DNA from: Rhea pennata
Lineage: Eukaryota > Chordata > Aves > Rheiformes > Rheidae
Length of the DNA stretch: 64,000 nt
Reading direction: 5' to 3'
Assembly: GCF_028389875.1 (NCBI RefSeq)
Contig: NC_084668.1
Coordinates: 25,588,993-25,652,992, forward strand
Made by a program: the position numbers and the translations under genes
Part shown: positions 15,701 through 30,320 of the stretch, in pieces
Numbering within the stretch: position 1 is the first letter of the stretch
Layout of the letters: the number at the start of each line of letters is the position of its first letter
Notes under the pieces: generated by a model
Seen by the model: the letters and a program-made list of their open reading frames with translations, nothing else
Database searches by the model: none
Told to the model about the DNA's origin: nothing

Positions 15701-16629
15701 AAGAAACGACACATGTTGAACTTTAGCAAACAGCGAGCCTACTGACAACTCTACCCCCTTCACAAAGCACACATTTGCACAAAGTATAGGAGAGAACAGC
15801 CATAAGCAAAAAAATAAAAAGAAAAGGGGAACTCACTGAGTGAAGAGAAACTCTATATAGAGCAGCAGGCCATAATACCTTTTGACAGAGAATGATATAA
15901 GCTACTGTAGTGAGAGAAGACAGTTGAAAGAGATGTATTAAGATCTAAGACAGCAACATAAAAGTTATCCAAGGGTGTAATTTGTTCTTAAAAAAATTTT
16001 TTTTAAAGCACACATGGACAGCAGTGGGCTTCTCACAGTACCTGTGACACACATGTATGCAGCCATGGGCACCCCAGCTCACAGCCAAATTTCAAAACTC
16101 TCATTCTAAAGCTTTAGTGTATGAGATCTTGATAAAGGTAATTTTTTAACCTAGGCAAAATAATATATTTTTCTCTAAAAGTATTTTTAAAATAACAGGC
16201 AAAATACTAGTTTTTTTTCTTTTTGGGCAAAAGCCTTTTGTATGGAAAATTTAAACATTAGAAGTGTAGTACAGCTATGAGTAACCAAAAAATCCCCTTA
16301 TTAGACAGTGTTCAGTTATTTTCAGTGCCTAAAAAAAAAAAGGAAAAGGTTCAATCAATTATTGATGCTGCTGCCAGATAAAAGCCCTGGATGAAGTCTC
16401 TTCAACTCATGGAGACACACTAAAGAACTCTGGATGAACAGGGAAGTTGCTAGCCAGTTTAAAGCACTTCTTAGGGTAGGTAGTCACAGAGCAGAGGTTT
16501 TTCGAACTGCAATTTTGAATGAAGATGCATGAAGTATGCAAAGTCTTGCTTTAGGTGCCTGAGTCCATTTTTGGATCTGATCTCCTCCTCACCCCATCAT
16601 CTTCAGAACATCTTTTAAGAGTGCGAGAT

Positions 16630-16661
16630 AAATAAGGTCTGAAGCAAATAAGGTCTGAAGC
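16630..16661. repeat. 16-bp perfect tandem duplication
   Basis: The unit AAATAAGGTCTGAAGC occurs twice in direct succession with no mismatch (16630-16645 and 16646-16661). This points to a recent local slippage or duplication event in the intron. Confidence 0.9.
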
Positions 16662-19351
16662 TACACAACAAAACCAAAGGAGAAGACATAGCAAAGTATT
16701 GCTAAGAAAGCAAGCACTCTGCCTCTATGGTTCTGAAAAGAGCTTTAAAAGCAACTTAAATTCTGGCAGTTACTAACACTTGAATATTTCAGTCTACATT
16801 AACTGAAGTCTCAATCATTTATGCATAATCATATGGATAAAAATTCAACATCATACGTAAAGTCAGCTGCAGACAAAATATAGAGCTTAGTCTGCTTTCA
16901 TAGTTCAGTAAAATACATAGTTTCAGAGAACTAATTCTGCTTTTTCAGTACTGCAGGAAGAAAGGAGACACCTCTAAGTCTTGTTAGAATCGACAGACGT
17001 GCCAGTAAGTGAGATTGGATCTGCTGAGACTTCGAGGTCATTAATGCAAGAGTCCCGAGAAACGTGGCGCCGGTGTTGTAACACCTGGCATCCACTTGAC
17101 GGCGGTACGAATAGGCAGGTTCCACTTAGGCCAGGTCACTGCGAAGCGCGGAAGGGTTTGAACGCTCCTGCAGAAGTGTCAAACACCGGTTTGGCGGGCG
17201 AGAGCTGCGAGCACCTGTAGTGTTGTTACGCCAGAGTGGAGCTGCACTGATACAGAGTAAAAGCGTCAAAAATGGGAAAAGTATAAATATTGCTAACTAG
17301 ATTTACATTTAATTAACATTTACAAAATACGTTGCCATCTTACAGTGCTAAAGAAGCACTAAATAGCAGAACCCCCTAAGCTAACGGAGACTCACAACAA
17401 AGCATTGAAAGGCATTGCTTCGTAATTGTGCTTGCTCCCTTAATTGTATATTCACACCCCAATTCAAGTTAGAAAGCAGGCCGGAGGGGGCGAGCCCCTT
17501 CTGCCGGTCAGCCGCAGGACCACCGCAGCGCACGCTTCCCCCCTCGCTTGCTGCCGTGCCATCAGCCGAACGCGCCTCCCCAGGCCTGCCCTTTTCTGCC
17601 TTCGCTTCTGCTCTTCTGCAGACAGAAGCTATAGCAAAAAGCTGTCCTAAAAGCACAAGTGTTTCAGCATTCCTACACGTGCTTCACAGTGCTGCTTTAG
17701 CATCACCTCATTCCTGAGGTTTGGTGATAGTAACTGCAAGTGGAAAAGATCAGGCACCAGTTTGAAACTTGGATTAATGCAACATAAGAACAAGATCATC
17801 CAGACCTCACTGGGCATTAATTCAGTAATCAATGCCAGTCTAACAGAGATACGATACCCACCGGTAACAGCAGCCAATCCAGCACCTCTGCCTTCCAGGA
17901 AAAGCAGAAGGCAGGATAACTCAAAAACCTACAAGTCTTCTTGAGAGAAAAGTTAATGCAGAATAGTTCTTTTTAAAATCAGCAGAGTTATACCGGGAAA
18001 CTGCTTTTGTGATATACAAATACTGCTACCCAATATTCTCTTCATTATTCCCAATGCTCAATTCCATAGCTTTAATAGTCATACTCACATAAAACCACAC
18101 CACCTGATTAACTCCGTGTCAGAATTACAGGAGAGATGCTAGAACAGCAGGTTCTATTTAAAACAGTATCTCCTGATTTTTAAGTTACTTAAATATTTTT
18201 GATTTCAACATCACAGGCATTACAAGCATCAACATCTAAATTAATCTTTGCATGCAAGCAAAAATAGATCTTCATATCTGATTTCACATACCTGTTCTCA
18301 TAAAATTCCATAAAACTGACAGAAAAACAAAACACAGCCAGGCAAATGTAAAATAAACTAGCTTATGCTATTAAATTAGAATCATTTTAAATTATTTCTT
18401 AGTTATTAAAAGTTTGAGTACTTGATGAAATATAATTGACATATTTTGATTTAGTGTTCAGAATGTACTAATTTAATTTTTACAGTGAAGATGATCACTG
18501 AATAGCTCCTCATTGGAGTAATAATTTTATTAACATATTATTAAATCCTACTTACACATAGATTATAAAGGCTTAGAAAGTAAGTTTCCCACCATTCTTT
18601 TCCACTATTCTGTGAAAACTCAACTTAATTTTTAGAGAATAGGTGAGAAACTGCTTGAGGGAAAAAAAAAAGAAAAAAAAACTTCAGACATCTTAAAGAC
18701 TGATATCTGAGAATGTGGAATGAGCTCAAGCCTCCCATTTCTACAGATTCTTATGATGGCTTTCATCTTTCTGCTTCTCCCTAGAACAGCCTCTGCTCCC
18801 TGCTTAGAGGAACTTCCTAAAACACAATTCAGAAAAACAAAATGCTTTCGTCTGTATACGAACTGTTGGGGATGGCAGCAACTTGAGCCAAATTTTGTCA
18901 GATGTCATGAAATCACTCAAAAACAGAGGTCACCTTTTCATTTAGAGTGAAAAAATACAGTCTGTACATTGCCAACTTTTCAGAAGCTTCAATAAGATAC
19001 AACTTTTTGGTACCCTAGTTAGTGAAAAGTTTCTTGCCAGCCTGACAGTTTAACACTCCTGCAGGCAGACTTCAGCTTTTGCAAGTCATCCACAACCTTC
19101 CTGCTCTGTCAAATTTTGCTGATTTTCTGAAGTTCAAAATTATTTGATATTCTTTAAGAGACTAAAGATCAGAGTTTAGCCTTCTTGCAATAGCAGTATT
19201 CATGAGGTCACATTTCAGCTGCTGTGTGTGTCTAGCATGGTAACAACTGTCTTGGCCATCACCAAGAAATGAAACTTCTGGACATTCAAGATTAAGAGCA
19301 CAAAACTACACCTCAAGTTAAGGGACGAGCCCTGAAACCTCTGGCTATAAC

Positions 19352-19375
19352 AGATTTTTTTTTAAAAAAAAATCT
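19352..19375. repeat. 24-bp perfect palindrome
   Basis: The arms are AGA plus T9 followed by A9 plus TCT, giving an exact 24-bp palindrome with no spacer. It could extrude as a cruciform or be a slippage product. No gene is nearby. Confidence 0.85.
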
Positions 19376-22300
19376 TTGATTCAAGCAGCAAGTACATTGC
19401 CCCCATGTACCACGCGAACCATGGTTTCGACTGTGTGCGTGCGTGTGACAGAAAAGGAAAATTCAGACTGTGTTTATGGTTACATATTTGGCAATCCTCC
19501 TGCTTTCAAGACTTCCTCTCCTTAGTAGGAAGTGTCATATTCGCAGTTGCTCTGCTGTTAGACAAGCCCAGAGGTCTGTTCCAGCTCAGCTTGCAATACC
19601 CCAGCCCCTCCACACTGCAAGGCTGTAGGGCACGTGCAGAGCACCCCCCGGACACCCGAGTGCGTGACAGACCACATCCTCGGGCATCACTGAGCACCCT
19701 TCGCGTCTCCACACTGGTCTGTTCCACGCTTACCGTGGGACCCACCACCCAGCCCTATGCACTGCTCCTCATCCACTACAGCTCCACAGCATTTCCACTA
19801 ACCTCTTGGGGTAAAGGCATGCCACAACACCAGAGAGGTATTGTCACACCAGACAGCTATTACCATTGAATTTGCCTTGAAACCATGACACCAGCATTGC
19901 AAAATTCTACTAGTCCAGTTTTACACACAAATGATTTTTTTTAATGAGAAAGAAAAACAAGATTTATTTGTATTCATTCCATACTACCACATAGATAGCA
20001 AATTAACACTAAGGTTGAATTCATGTCAAGTTTAGTTCAAAAACTGCAGCCTTGATAGTTGCCAGTATATACATTTTTTGTTTGGCAGAAAAATGTATGG
20101 GGATAAACAGCTTAAGTAAAAGGCTTCCCCACAGACCGAATTGACAATTAAAGTGCTTACTCATAGCATTCACAAAGCACTGTTAAATTAAACGTTCTTC
20201 CTGGTGCCCCTGCCTGTATCACTAAGCTGTTCATAGGAAATATTCTTTTAAACCCAGTTTGCTTATTCTGTGAAGAGTTACCTGAAGTGTGCAGCATTCT
20301 TTCCTTGCTGAAATCTGACCACATTCATGATTATTAATAATGTGGCTCAGTTATCTGACAGCTCCAGCAGTGTTCTGAGAAAATTATCATAATATTTATT
20401 GTTTAAACTCTAGTTTAGTGTTTTCCAGCTAGAGGAGAAAGATGAAATCATTATCATTAATTGGTTAAATTACTTTAGCTTTCACAGTTCTAGTCAACTT
20501 TACTCTGGAATACATAGTCTTGCTGCACAGCAATTGTTATCCTTGTTGACTAACTTTCATTGGTGACCTGACATGTTTTGTGCTTTGTTCTAAGGTCTTT
20601 TGTTACTAATATGACATTTCCCAACATCCACAACTATTTAGAGAGCTCAAATCTTTCATAAGGACAGTAACAGTTTTTGCCATAATTAACAATCAGCAAA
20701 GACGACCAATTATGTTGGATGCTGAACAAAACAAGAACTTCTTTCATGTTCTAGCAATGCAATGGCATCAAAATGTAAATAAGCCCTGATGGTTCTGCCC
20801 TGACTTTCAAAAATAGTTCTAGACATACAGGACAATTAGTGCTGGAGTAGAAAAAATGCAATACTTGTTTTTGCAGTCTGGAACTTACTAGAAGTTGTTC
20901 AAATCCTTCCTTCCAGAGATAAAAGCTAAAACCAACTGGCAGGGCAGACTGAAAACACCATCAAAGTAGAAGCTAGGGTACTGGGGAGCAGAAACCCCTA
21001 AAGCAGGCAGGTCACAGTAGCAAGGACCATTATTCTACGTAGGAACTTCTTAGCTTTTCAAGGCTGAAACTCTCTGGGATAAAATGACTAGTGTGATAAG
21101 ACGAACAGTGAACAATTTCTTGCTCTGTTTTCTAAAAGCAGTATAAGGTGGAATAATACAGAACTATTAGATGTCAGATGGTGGTTCTTCACACAATGTG
21201 CAGGAAGTTGTGAAAGATAAAAGTTTATCTTGGTTCAAAAAATGCCTGAAAACATTCACATGTGGAAAATATTGCGAGGTATTAAATACAAAGAAACCAC
21301 CTCTGGCCCTGTGCTGCAAGACACAAGAAACTGGTGGAGTATACAGGAGAAATATGGGTCTGGGCTAGTCTCATCCCAAGCATCTGCTTTTTGCTGCTGG
21401 CAAAAAGTCACTGGGTTAAGTGGACTGTCCCTCTGACCTGGTTAATCTTTTCTTACATTTCTTTAAAAGAACGAGGGTTTTGCTCATTTGTGATCTCAGA
21501 ATTAAATGTCCATTTTCCTACATGGAGAGGAAACATTCCTGGGCATACTCTTAGCAGGCATTACTGCTACATTACTGCTTACATATTCCAAATGCTAGGA
21601 CTGCAGACAACTACAAAGGCAATGTGGAGGTGTACTGAATTGCTTCTGATGTACTATCAAGAGTTCACCAATGTTCAATGTAGATCAATTACACTTCTGC
21701 AAACCATTTAAGGAAAAAGGGCTGCACAATTTTCACTAAGATGTAAAATATTATACATAAATATATAAAGCTGGGAACATTAAAAAAACCAAAAACATTA
21801 AGCTGAATTTTTATGAGCTTTTTTTGCTGTTTTGCATCCACATCTGTCTACATTATAGCTTCTGTGCATGAAAAAGCATTCAACGGGACTTCAAAACCTC
21901 AGCCCAAGTTTAAAAAGCAGGGAAAAATCATTTCCTTACAATAAAGTATGAATACCTAAAAAAGAAGTTCTGATAGACAGTACATATGAAACCACCTAAT
22001 GCTATTTTTAGAGTTACATTTCAGAACAGAGCCACACCAAGTGATTCGCCCAAGGGCATACCATAAATCAGTGCTAATTATGACAGAATACTGTTTTAAT
22101 TACAGCTTCTTACAAAGCCTGTAATAACATGTCAAAGGTCAGAGGTTGAATTGATTGTTTAACAAAATGATTTGCTAAGCAGTTTAATATCTCATCATGT
22201 AATCTATAGCTACAGACAGGCTCAGGATCACTATTCCAGTGGGAAATACTTTTGATGGCGGAGACTGCTATGTGAACACTTCATTATGCTTCAGGAAAGA

Positions 22301-24269
22301 TATGCAATTCACAGGAGATGTGAAATACTATTTTCCAAAAGTATATCAAGCCTTGAAGTTATTATGAAGAATTGCTATGGGAAACTGAACAGACTGACAA
22401 AAGTTTAAAAAAAAAAAAAAAAAAAACACACACACCACACCAAACTTTGCTAGGGACAAAGTCCTCCCATCCAGCCCATAGGGCACATCAGGTAATCATC
22501 AGAAATAAAGACTTTGTCAGCTGCAGATCAGAAAGGTTCCCTTTTACAGACTTCCATAGCTAGGTCTGAACATAGGTTTTGCTTGAAGTGAACAAAATTT
22601 GCCTATGAGTGGTCTGACCAAAATAATTTAGTTGGTTTAAGGGAGTTCTGTTATCCAAAAGACAGATGATTAGAGGTAAAAGAACTTTATTCCTTAGGTA
22701 ATGTAATAAGGGGCTTACTTTGTTTTTGTTGTTTTTTGGCATTTAATCCATCACTATCTTGCGTTTATAGGCATTTTGGAAGATGTAAGGGCTCATCTAT
22801 AGTCAAGTTCTTCCACTGCTGAACCACCAACATCTGTCCGTAAAATACCATCTGCCTTTCACCTTGTGTCAGTATCATCTCTTAACCCAACAGGCTTGTT
22901 TGGGCACACAAATTGATCACAGTAAACTACTGCAGAATAGAATTACTACACGGAAGGAATTACTATTTCAGAACAAAGCCCACACATGAATCCTCTCCAG
23001 AATAACAGCTTTTCTAGTCAAATCCATATATAGACAGGACTTACACAACACCAATACACATCATAGCCCTCATGCTGTTTTGTGACAGGCTTCCTTTCTG
23101 CTGACAGATGAGGCAAACAAAACTCATTCTATTGAGTCCTTGTGCTATGCTGTTTTACTATTTAAAGTATTTTATAAATACAAATTCTATTGATATCCAA
23201 GAACAATAAAAATATCATTTCATAAACAGAAAAATTAAGAAAACACCACAGTTCCTAGTCACTGAAGTGTCTAAAGATTGCTATCCAGATACTACTCCAG
23301 AATTCCTGGCTTTTCGTTGTTTTTTTTTTTTTTTTCCAAAAAAATCAAAACAAAACAAAACCCTCTGTACTATTCTGCTGTTCATTTGAAGAGTGGATCC
23401 ATGGCTACACAAAGATAAGGCAATAGAGTCTACAATTATTGTACTTTCGGTACTGATAACATTTTTTTGAACTACTATTACGTTACCAGTCTTTCTGCAA
23501 AGATTGTTCAAGCATTTGGCAAGTAGAGATCTGGACTCCTTTCTCTAGATCTGCTCAACCCCCTGTGAATACAAAAAACCATGGAACCAAGCACAAACTG
23601 CAGAGCTATTTTAATGCTTCACAATTTGCAGAATTCTCTTAGTATGATTGAGACCTAAGGTACAACTGAATGCTTCCTAATTTAGTAGTATAAGGTCTCT
23701 CATGGATTGCTTATCCTCGTGACTCCTCTGGAGTTTTGTCAAACAAGAGCATAATTAACAAAAATCATTGCAAGTGAGATTTTGATAAAAATGACCAATA
23801 CTGAATTAAGAATGAAGGAAAGTAGTAATCTGTTTGTATTCTCAAATGTTTTAGAGGACACAAATATTTAATGCTGCCACATCCCAGACTCTAATTTTCT
23901 GTGTTTAGTGCTCTATAATCCTGCGTAACAGGTATTACAGCAGCTAGGCTGTTCCACAAATTGCCAAACATAGCAGTAAAAAGTCTTAATATCATCTGAA
24001 GATATAAACACCATCTATTACCATCGGCCCATAGAAGGTGCAGGGCCTTTTATGTCTGTATGTTGCAGTAGATTTTAAATAAAAGCTTGACATCTTAAGT
24101 CCTTATAGGGTTGTGGAAAAGGCCTTCTCAACCAGTACAATGCCATCTAAACGATCCTCCAATCACCTTGAAACAGTAGATCCAAAACAGACCAGAATTT
24201 CCTTACCTCAGTGGAATGTTAACACTGAAGCATAGTGCTGAACAATTAAATACCAACATTAACTACTCT

Positions 24270-24274
<5 letters not shown>

Positions 24275-24300
<26 letters not shown>
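24275..24300. repeat. T26 homopolymer tract
   Basis: An uninterrupted run of 26 T lies in intronic DNA. On the minus strand it would be a poly-A run, but no retroposon body is recognised beside it. Confidence 0.9.
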
Positions 24301-24304
<4 letters not shown>

Positions 24305-27300
24305 GGAGAAAGATCTTGCTAGCATGCCTACAGGATCAGTTTAGCTTCACTTGCATATGGCTTTTGGTACAAAAAGGCAGCTCCTGTACTGTGCTTAGAT
24401 TCCATACTGTTCTTGTGCAGCTGAAAAGGGACATGGCCTGCTGTGGGAAAAAAGGCCTATGGAGGTCTTTAGTGTGCTAAACACTCACCCTAACTTGAAA
24501 TCATGACTAAATGCATGCAAGACTGGGCACAGTCCACTCAAGTTATTTGTCAGAGCAGCCATTTGGTGCTGTTGGTTGCAAACCAGTCATGTGAAGCTGC
24601 CTTGACATACCACTTTCTAGTGACAAATAGTTTTAAATCCTCCCAACAAGAGAATTCAGTTACTGTGGTTTATTTTCATTTAGATTCGTGTAGAAGGCAC
24701 AGGTAACTGTGCCTAATAGACCATTAGAGTTTTCCCAAACAGTTGCAGTGCTTCAGCACCCTCATCCTTCAGATGTCTGTCTTATTTTCTGCCTTCCTTC
24801 AAATTTATCTCTTACATTGGGATTCAAGTGCCATGCAGCGCAGGCAGTACCTCCTGTGAGAATTATGCCAATTTTAAATAATACACTTTGGAGTCTCATT
24901 GCTATGCAGATTCATCAGAGAACCAAATTAGATGTTAGTAGAAACATTCAAGGCCAAGATCATCATGTACTGCAATATATGAAACACACAAATTCCTTAG
25001 CTAATTTGTTTCTTACGCACCTTTCTAGTGTGCACATCAGAATTCATTTTCAGATGCGTATTTGTCACATTCACGAAGCTGGGTTGCTTTTTCCACAACA
25101 GTAATAGAGATGGTAGCCTGTTCTGGATCACTCCCCTTCCCAACAGTTTTATTTACAGTTGGTTACTTCCATAAGCTAAAGAAACAATCCTAATTGACTC
25201 CATGTGACTAAGTCATCCATCAGAAAAATTCACAGTAGACAAATTAGCAGATATAGCAAAATCTGTATTAGGGGCTGTTATAGGGACTACAGAGAATATA
25301 GTTAGGCCTTGGCTAATATAGGCCAAGAGCAGCATATTAGTTTAGGCAATTTGGAATTACTGGACTGCTAATAGGAATGTAAGTAATAGAAATGTTGAAG
25401 CATGAGACCCCCAGATCTTCAGGCCCCCACAAATCACAGAGTTCATCAGCTTAGTCCTGCAATCCAGAGATATAGTTCTTAAAACTATCCACAGAACAGA
25501 TAACCAAATCATGCCCTTCTTTCCTCCATGAGGAATCCCACTGCATTCAAACTAACGCTTCTCAGTAAATTAAGTAGAATTTAGTTCAAACCAACTGCCA
25601 TGTGTAATTTTCCTGCAGTTGATTCACTTCTTTCAGGTTAGGAGGATGCCAAAGCCGGAAAGAACCACATCTGCAGTTTAACTGATGAGGAGCTGCTGCT
25701 GTCCCCTAAACCTCTGATGGGAGACTGGATTTTTAGCTCCACATCTCAGAAGGCTCTGAAAGAGTCAAACTCTTGTTAGTCTGTTTCTCACCAGCCATAA
25801 GCAAGTAAAACCAACAGGAAAATACCACCAATACTTAAATAAATCTTCAGGACAGTACTGGAAACAAGCAGCATGTACAGTTGTTTTCTAAGGGTTTGGT
25901 TAATCCTCCTAGGTTATGCCTTCTCAGATTAACTGGTGTTCTCATTTGCAAAATACATAAAAAGTGCATCACCAGCCTATTTTTCTGAAAAGTTATCAAT
26001 TATTCAACACAATGTAATGAAGTGATGGCTGCTTCTAAAGCAATACAAAAGCAGTAAAGTATTCTACTATTGTTTGCATCAAGTTAGAAATCTCTGAGAT
26101 CAGTCAGTTTAACAGAACAACATCATGAGGCCAAACAAATTGTGAGACAGAGCACTTTCATACCAGTGCCTTGCAGGTCTAGTTTTGTCCTCAAACAGTG
26201 AAAAGGCTGAAGTGTCCTTTACACTAAAAGGAGAAAGAAATTTGGCAGTGTGAAGCAATTATTATATGCAGAAAATTCATTTATGTTCTCTACTAGTGCT
26301 GTATTATCACAGTGGCCAGAGATTTAAAAAGAAAAAAAGAAAATTTGCCATAAAAAAATATGAAAATATGAAAACTTTGAAATCTAATACTCCTACACTT
26401 TATATATAGCAAAATATAAACTTGGTTACAGCTTGGGAGCATTAAAGACTCCTCAAATCTTAAATATTTTATTTGCTGTTAAAAACTTTATGTATCCTTA
26501 GTTATTTTCAGAAAAAACAATGCTAGCATCTACTTAATTCTAATTGAAAACATAATTCTTTGTTTCCTATTGACTCAAAACACTAGTGCCCCCAAGTGAC
26601 ATTTCATTCATACAATATAGTTTTCTGGCTTTGTGAAAAAAAAAAAAATCCAGATAAACTTAATTGCTTTGCACAATGCTGAGAGAGAACAGACACACAT
26701 GTAAGCAAAAGCCAAACTTCAATGATACTGAGATTTGTTTGAGAAGGGTGTGGGGGGGAAGGAGGCATAGTTTATATTTTCATTTTCTAACTGTTCTGAA
26801 ACTAAAAATTGTCAGAAATTGTAACATCAGCATAAGGCAGAGTTTACTTCATTTGCTAGCTGCTCATCAGCCTTTTCTATATAAGCCACCTCAACACTCA
26901 AGTAGGTCTTTGCTTGTTCTAGAAAGGGTTTTCTAGTTCTCTTTTCCAGTTTGTTCATCTTGCAATACATTTTCCTGAAATCACGTGTGTCCTCTCTGGC
27001 TTCCTAAAGATATGTCATGCTTTCTAGGTTATCAGTGAGTGAAGAAGCTTAAAAGCACAAATCTGAAGAGAACAGCACAGAGACTGTCAGACCTCATTAA
27101 ATCTAACATCTCTTATGCAGTGCAATACTGGTTACATTCTCTTTTTTTTTTTTTTTTTTGCTCATGTACATTTTATGGAAAAACAGTGTGTTCTTGAAGA
27201 GTTCTAATATCTGGTTTATAACTGTAACAATGTTGTAAATGACTAATAAAATAATATAAAATGACAATTAAGATCTGGGCAACTTTGCTCTGATTTTATG

Positions 27301-29191
27301 TAATACTTAGCAGCCACTAAACAAGCAAATGCTACAACCTCAGCACTGGCATCAAATGTTTACATATCACGTTCATGAAGTTACATGTAAGCACTTGCTT
27401 TGCTAGATGAATGCATGATAATCAGATGTAGTACTAAAGATCAAATGTATCCAAGTTTAAGGCCACATTTTAAACACAAAATTCCATTTAGGCAGACACA
27501 CTGAGTACTCAGAAAAAGAAACGTAGAAGAATACATTTAGAAAAGGTCTCACCCTTTTTCTTTAATTTACATTTTGTTTTTGTGGTTACCATATATTAAA
27601 CAGCATAAACTGTCAGATTTGCAATGTATTAATATAGAGCATCGAAGATTATCAAGAATCAAAAGTAATTCAGAAGCAAAGTCATGGTTATACAACTACA
27701 AATAACTTGAAAAAGAAACAGTTTCCAAGAACTATTGGGTCTTTTTCAAAGTCTGAATGAGTAGCACCTGAAAATATCAAGCTAGTCTCTAAAATGTTTG
27801 TTTTATTAAAACTAAATCACTGCGCACCATCAGTTACCCAGACTCTTCATAGAAACAAGTATTAAAAACTAATTATTTTCAAAGAAAATATCAAATTTTA
27901 TATGCTCCCACATAAGAGAAATTCTCTCTCTTTAATATGGTGCTAGAATACCTGACACTGCTGACAGAGATAGGACTGAACTCCTTTATTATTCCAAGAT
28001 ACGGTAAAGAAAGCATCTAACCAAAAAGGGATGTCAGATAAACACATGCATTGCAATTAATATTGCTCTTGTAATTCTCCAGTTTATAAAAATTACCAGT
28101 AGTGTTGGTCTGAAGAGTAACCACAGCTAGTTGACATTTACTTAAAAGTCTTAAAGCTCTACAGTACCACAGAATAATTAGGGAGCTATGAGCTGTTTGT
28201 ATCATTAGTCTTATGTACCATAGATGTTCTTACTTTAGCCCAATTTATCCCTCATTCTTTTTATTTGTTCAATGTACTTTAAATATTGTAGTCCAAATCT
28301 AAGTCTAATCTTTCAAACTGGATCCAAACAGCTGCAGCTTAATGAGAACCAGAAGCTTGAAGCTTAACAAAAGAGTTAACAGTCAGCTCAAGCGCTGGTC
28401 AGAATACCCCACAAACAGATTTAGGAAAAAGCATCAAAAACAGTGTTACATGGCAAGCAAGCTAGGTCTTTTATATAAAAGTAGGTGTTGATAAGAGTAA
28501 CTCATGGAAGATTTCCACTTGATGGTAAAGATTTACCGCATCAAATACAAAGAAATATCTGTTCGTAACTGTTTCTATTGAAGATATCTGGTTACTAATA
28601 CAAGGTGTAAAAATAATCATTACTCTGCCTTCCTCTCTCAACTTTAACATGTATTTGCTTATTAGTATTTTCATCTGGCAAGCATTTTCCCACCTGGACT
28701 GTTGAAGAAGATTCTATCACATAATGAAATTTCAAGAAGGCAATCAATTTTGAATTACTCCCAATGCACAGCAAACGAGAGTGTGATATTAACAGACATT
28801 ATTCATATCAAGATTCATACTACTACTCGCACCAGTCAAACATTTTTCCAATGACTGTTTAATAGCTATGCACTATGCTCAAAATTCACCAGTCCCTATA
28901 CATAACAAGTAAAAATACTCATGTAATACCAACTTCAGGAAGGACTCAAAAAATTACTATTGTTTCTAAGGAAAACAAGTTTAATTCATGCAATATCTCA
29001 CAGCCTTTATAAACTGCTGTTAGCTGAGTTTTTTTTTTTTTTTTAAGGAATTTCATTCATATCATACCACCTTGATTCTAAAAGTTAACCCCATCTATTT
29101 AGATGAACCAATCAGTTAGGAATTTCCCTTTCTGACAGACATTACTTAACACCTCTTTTTGTCATAGTATAGAAATCTCAGCATACATGTA

Positions 29192-29220
29192 ATAGAGAGC
29201 CACCAACAATGGCTCTCTAT
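29192..29220. repeat. Perfect 11-bp inverted repeat with 7-nt loop
   Basis: The left arm ATAGAGAGCCA (29192-29202) and the right arm TGGCTCTCTAT (29210-29220) are exact reverse complements around the loop CCAACAA. The hairpin can form on either strand. It lies in presumed PDE11A intron 2, about 1.5 kb downstream of exon 2. No known RNA family is recognised. Confidence 0.9.
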
Positions 29221-30263
29221 CAAATATTAACTGCTTTTGAGTCAACATAAGCAGCCATTAGGGGCAAAGTCTGCCTTTAACTACATTTCTGCACAAATAA
29301 GATTCAATACTGTTTTAATAGGCATAGAGAAGTAATTTTTCCCATTATGTGCTTGATGGAAACTCCATTTCTCTTCCCTACAGGCTGGGCAGAATTAGTT
29401 GCTTTTCTATTTCTCCACAGTTCGCTACCCTTTATCCTTCTTTTTCCCCCCAGCAATCTTTTGGCTTCATTCACATTTTCCCTCTATGCTCAACTATAAG
29501 CATCTGCCTTCAACAGCACCACTTCCCCACTTTCCTTTGCTACCTTCTTCTCATTCAAGTTCCCTGCTTTCTGCTCCATCTGTTCTCCTGCCCTTTGAGC
29601 TGCCTGTATTCTCTAAACTCTTCTTCATGCACTCAACTTCCCTTTCCTGCGCTTTGTTCTTGCATAGGTACCCTGTAGTCTCCTTTATTTTGTGATAACA
29701 TAAGGGGGTATTACCTGCTCTAGAATAAACTAAAGTTTCTTCTGCATATGCAACAGACATTTATTACATTGAGAATATTAGTAGAAGCTGACAATTTTTA
29801 AGTGAGCAAGCTTGAAAGTTTTTCTACAATAATATTCCCTTTGAATTTATTCTTATAGATAAATTTTCAAAAAGTAGGAAAAAAAAATCAGATTTACTAT
29901 CATCACAAAATATCTTTCACAAGCAAAATATTATCTGTTCTACTGTAATTTTTCTCCAAATGTTTTGTTGACAATATCTATATTTAAAAAAGAAACTGTT
30001 GCTTCAGCAGAAAAGAAATACTAATTCCTTGACAAATTACACTCTAAGATCAATTCTGAACTCTTCCTGTTAAGATGTATTGCATGAAAAGAATCTGCAC
30101 AAGATATAAACAGCATTAAACTGAAATTTGAGATTCAAGATCTTCCACATTTACAGAATAGAAACATGTTTTATGCTGAGCCCTTTTTAAAATACATAAC
30201 TCAATAGTTGCCCCCCACACTTTAACAACACTCCCAAGTGCACCTGATCTTTATGGAAGAGTT

Positions 30264-30320
30264 ATCATAGAATCAGTAAGATTGGAAGGGACCTCTGAAG
30301 ATCATCTAGTCCAACCTCCA
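30264..30320 (-). mobile_element. CR1 LINE 3'-end fragment
   Basis: The plus strand reads like the reverse complement of an avian CR1 3' end: an ATCATAGAATC tail, then a block matching the familiar TTGGAAGGGACCT and GATCATCTAGTCCAACC signatures. The element is therefore inserted in minus orientation, with its octamer-type 3' tail (ATTCTATG family) at the low-coordinate side. Only the terminal part of about 60 bp is recognisable and no reverse transcriptase is present. CR1 is the dominant LINE of birds and also occurs in other reptiles, which supports the organism call. Confidence 0.85.

Noticed and set aside
19405..19869. 154-codon plus-strand frame
   Set aside because: Locally GC-richer intronic DNA. 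The translation is not recognised and an 80-codon frame overlaps it on the other strand.
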